This document shows positions 45,371 through 46,027 of a stretch of 46,027 nucleotides of DNA, one piece after another; the first letter of the stretch is position 1, and every line of letters begins with the position of its first letter. The position numbers and the translations under genes were made by a program. A model generated the notes under the pieces. That model worked only from the letters and a program-made list of their open reading frames with translations, was not told the DNA's origin and did no database searches. The DNA is from a virus: positions 1-46,027 of IMG/VR virus record IMGVR_UViG_3300022223_000006; one strand, given 5' to 3'.

Positions 45371-45640
45371 TTAGTGCACGATGCAAACAGTATCAGGGTC
45401 GCCGTTTGTCCTATAGAAATCACCGGCGGTTAAACCACCTGCTATTGCTGCTGCATTATTCGCATAAGGTGGCAAATCTGGAATCGCAGCATTATTCAAA
45501 AGCCAGTTTACCCTTAAAGTAATCTCTGCATAAATTTTGCGCTCAATCCAACTTTGAAAATCAGCCATCCATTCTGCCAATTCTTCTTTTTGTTTTGGGT
45601 CGAAAGTCGGAAATTTTTGAGTTTCAGTTAAATTCTCCAT
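45371..45640 (-). CDS. Small tail/fibre-associated protein (89 aa)
   Basis: Start at 45640, coupled to the nozzle gene stop (TAATG). The helical first part (DPKQKEELAEWMADFQSWIE) is followed by NNAAAIAGGLTAGDFYRTNG, ending 'DPDTVCIVH'. The 'A..AGGL..GD.YRT......V.VVH' ending is a very common, unnamed signature of small phage virion proteins. Role inferred as tail assembly. Confidence 0.6.
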   Translation of the reverse strand: MENLTETQKFPTFDPKQKEELAEWMADFQSWIERKIYAEITLRVNWLLNNAAIPDLPPYANNAAAIAGGLTAGDFYRTNGDPDTVCIVH

Positions 45641-46027
45641 TAAATAATTGCTCCACATTTATCAAAATATAGATTGATACAATGAATCCTTGGCCTGTTG
45701 TTTATGGCATTATTGCCAATATCTATTCTGTGAAAATCCGCAATTGCGCCAGAATAGATTCGCTTCCAAACCTTGTCTCTATTTGTTCCTGTTTCGGAGC
45801 AAGTTATGGTTTTAGTCTGGTAAGATAAAGATTCATCATTCAAATAAAAATCAACATCAAAAGTGCATAGCTCGTCTTTATCGACCAGAAAATCTATCCA
45901 GCCCAAACACGCTTGTTTTCCTTCTTTAACAAAAGGGTTCAATTGACCACTTTCAGTCTCAAATGAAATAGCCGCTCCATCATCACTGCCGCCATCATTT
46001 AGCTTATAAATATAACCAGTCCTGCAT
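45640..46027 (-). CDS. Tail nozzle-like protein, C-terminal part
   Basis: Open from the right edge of the window; across the circular join it is the continuation of the gene at 1-1911. It ends GAIADFHRIDIGNNAINNRP followed by RIHCINLYFDKCGAII. Bases 45775-46027 duplicate 1-253. Read alone it contains an internal Met at 45942 that is not the start. Confidence 0.75.
   Translation of the reverse strand, partial: CRTGYIYKLNDGGSDDGAAISFETESGQLNPFVKEGKQACLGWIDFLVDKDELCTFDVDFYLNDESLSYQTKTITCSETGTNRDKVWKRIYSGAIADFHRIDIGNNAINNRPRIHCINLYFDKCGAII
45775..46027. repeat. Terminal direct repeat, right copy
   Basis: Counterpart of 1-253, differing at 45901, 45955, 45971, 45973 and 46002. These correspond to the five positions listed for the left copy. 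Confidence 0.9.

Overview
The window is essentially one complete tailed-phage genome read as a circular map. Bases 1-253 recur at 45775-46027 with only five substitutions. The gene running off the left edge continues in frame at the right edge, so the circle is about 45,774 bp. The gene set points to a podovirus-type virion: P22-like portal, N4-gp56-family capsid, two paralogous connector-like proteins, a nozzle-like protein, large Gln/Gly-rich ejection proteins and no tape measure. A tyrosine recombinase suggests a temperate or integrating lifestyle. The host cannot be named. Shine-Dalgarno sites, sigma70-like promoters, lipoprotein signals and a spanin-like lipoprotein point to a bacterium with an outer membrane. 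Base composition is AT-rich and the standard genetic code is used (TGA, TAA and TAG all stop genes).

Layout. Nearly everything is on the minus strand, so it is read from high to low coordinates. A control/integration region (36.3-37.9 kb) holds the integrase on the plus strand, a strong minus promoter antisense to it and small zinc-ribbon genes. The early block (36.5 down to 21.9 kb) carries many tiny Cys-rich proteins, a RecE-type nuclease, a RecT annealing protein, a PAPS-reductase-like protein, NinG, a replication initiator, a DNA methyltransferase and a Gp37/Gp68 (DUF5131) protein. A promoter-terminator pair at 21.8-21.9 kb precedes the late block. Late genes run from small terminase (21.0 kb) through large terminase, portal, scaffold, capsid, a giant beta-helix protein, connectors, lectin/collagen/fibre proteins and the nozzle protein. 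They wrap round the map origin to an ATP-grasp enzyme, a GNAT-like protein, internal virion proteins, and a holin/spanin-like lysis cassette that ends at a strong terminator (37.83 kb).

The most unusual feature is the density of structured intergenic RNA in the early/control region. Three leaders share an interleaved (A-B-A'-B') inverted-repeat plan that predicts a pseudoknot. In each, A' is complementary to the ribosome-binding region of a preceding gene or leader ORF. A near-identical pair of 86-nt tRNA-like cloverleaf leaders sits before two other genes, and about 700 nt near 35.3-36.1 kb has no gene but several long nested inverted repeats. Several stems pair perfectly only as minus-strand RNA, where G-U wobbles replace what would be C-A mismatches on the plus strand. 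This set of RNA elements, plus a lambda pR'/tR'-like late switch, is the best candidate for something undescribed. No endolysin and no repressor were recognised.
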